From Bacteroidales bacterium (GTDB lineage Bacteria; Bacteroidota; Bacteroidia; Bacteroidales; Paludibacteraceae), in contig CAAFXN010000105.1 of assembly GCA_900766775.1 (NCBI GenBank), positions 1 through 5,522 of the forward strand: 5,522 nt of DNA, read 5' to 3'. Below, one piece after another: positions 5,269 through 5,522 of the stretch. Both the position numbers and the translations under genes were made by a program. The notes under the pieces are model-generated. The model was not told the DNA's origin, searched no databases, and saw only the letters and a list, made by a program, of their open reading frames with translations. The first letter of the stretch is position 1; every line of letters starts with the position of its first letter.

Positions 5269-5300
5269 TTTGCATATTTTGAAAAAAAGCAGTATCTTTG
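5269..5300 (+). promoter_or_regulatory. Bacteroidota-type promoter reading into the CRISPR array
   Basis: TTTG (5269-5272), 20 bp, then TATCTTTG (5293-5300). The predicted start is near 5306-5308, about 20 nt before the conserved part of the first repeat. This supports transcription of the array on the plus strand from its left side. The sequence closely resembles the protease promoter at 1227-1258, sharing TTTGCATA, an A-run before the -7 box, and CTTTGCAG. Confidence 0.7.
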
Positions 5301-5320
5301 CAGCGCTGTTTTGGAGGTAT

Positions 5321-5521
5321 ATCCTCTTTGTCTTTGAAATTTTGTAACCTAATAGTTCTATAACAACGGGGGAGGTACATTCACATTCACAAACACCGTT
5401 GTGTATGTCTTTGAAATTTTGTAACCTAATAGTTCTATAACAACAATCTCTTCCACTTTCGCTGTCAGTTCATCGTTGTGTATGTCTTTGAAATTTTGTA
5501 ACCTAATAGTTCTATAACAAC
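5321..5521 (+). CRISPR. CRISPR array, probably type II-C, three repeats and two spacers, cut by the window edge
   Basis: Two identical 47-bp repeats lie at 5398-5444 and 5475-5521, beginning GTTGTGTATG and ending TCTATAACAAC, so GTTGT and ACAAC form short inverted ends. A first copy ends at 5367 and is identical only from 5329 (39 bp); its outer 5' bases (5321-5328) are degenerate. Spacers are 5368-5397 and 5445-5474, each exactly 30 bp and unrelated to each other. Repeat length, spacer length and the GTTGTG start match type II-C (Cas9) arrays of Bacteroidota, but no cas gene or tracrRNA is in view, so the type is inferred. Base 5522 would start another spacer or the far flank. The plus strand is assigned from the upstream promoter; the degenerate left repeat argues that this could instead be the leader-distal end. 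Confidence 0.93.
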
Positions 5522-5522
5522 A

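Overview
The window looks like a chromosomal stretch from a Bacteroidales-type bacterium (phylum Bacteroidota). Four things point there. Promoters fit the Bacteroidota housekeeping form (TTTG, 19-20 bp, TAnnTTTG). The secreted protease is a C10 enzyme with a C-terminal tail resembling a type IX secretion sorting domain. There is a small 'LASC' lipoprotein. The 47-bp CRISPR repeats are of the length seen in Bacteroidota type II-C systems. I cannot name a genus from sequence alone.

Layout from left to right. (1) A minus-strand gene (49-876) encodes an exported fusion of a carboxymuconolactone-decarboxylase-like domain and a cupin. (2) A 477-bp divergent intergenic region (877-1353) holds an array of 11-bp tandem repeats, a minus-strand promoter overlapping a 26-bp inverted repeat, and a plus-strand promoter. 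(3) A plus-strand pair, 20 bp apart, encodes a C10 (streptopain-like) cysteine protease (1354-2763, start possibly at 1363) and a 118-aa lipoprotein with an Ig-like sequence pattern (2784-3140). (4) A convergent minus-strand gene (3168-4424) encodes an iron-dependent alcohol dehydrogenase of the YqhD/butanol dehydrogenase type, with an in-frame extra segment of about 30 residues made of a GC-rich palindrome and a 9-bp tandem repeat. (5) About 900 bp of noncoding DNA (4425-5320) holds a 155-bp MITE-like insertion with 19-bp terminal inverted repeats and AATC target duplications, a second copy of the promoter/operator module, a CG-rich 20-bp palindrome, and a 229-bp segment closed by 14-bp perfect inverted repeats. 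(6) A CRISPR array enters at 5321 and runs off the right edge: one repeat with a degenerate 5' end, two perfect 47-bp repeats and two 30-bp spacers. No cas gene is in the window.

How the parts relate. The two GC-rich minus-strand genes (cupin fusion and alcohol dehydrogenase) each have upstream a copy of one ~70-90 bp promoter/operator module (54 of 70 positions identical without gaps), so they may be co-regulated. The AT-richer protease and lipoprotein genes look like one operon with its own strong promoter. A protease followed directly by a small exported protein recalls speB-spi in Streptococcus, so the lipoprotein is a candidate protease inhibitor or immunity protein; this is inference. 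The most unusual items are the shared operator module, the two short-element insertions at the dehydrogenase locus (one in its leader, one in its reading frame), and the degenerate CRISPR terminal repeat lying just after a canonical promoter.
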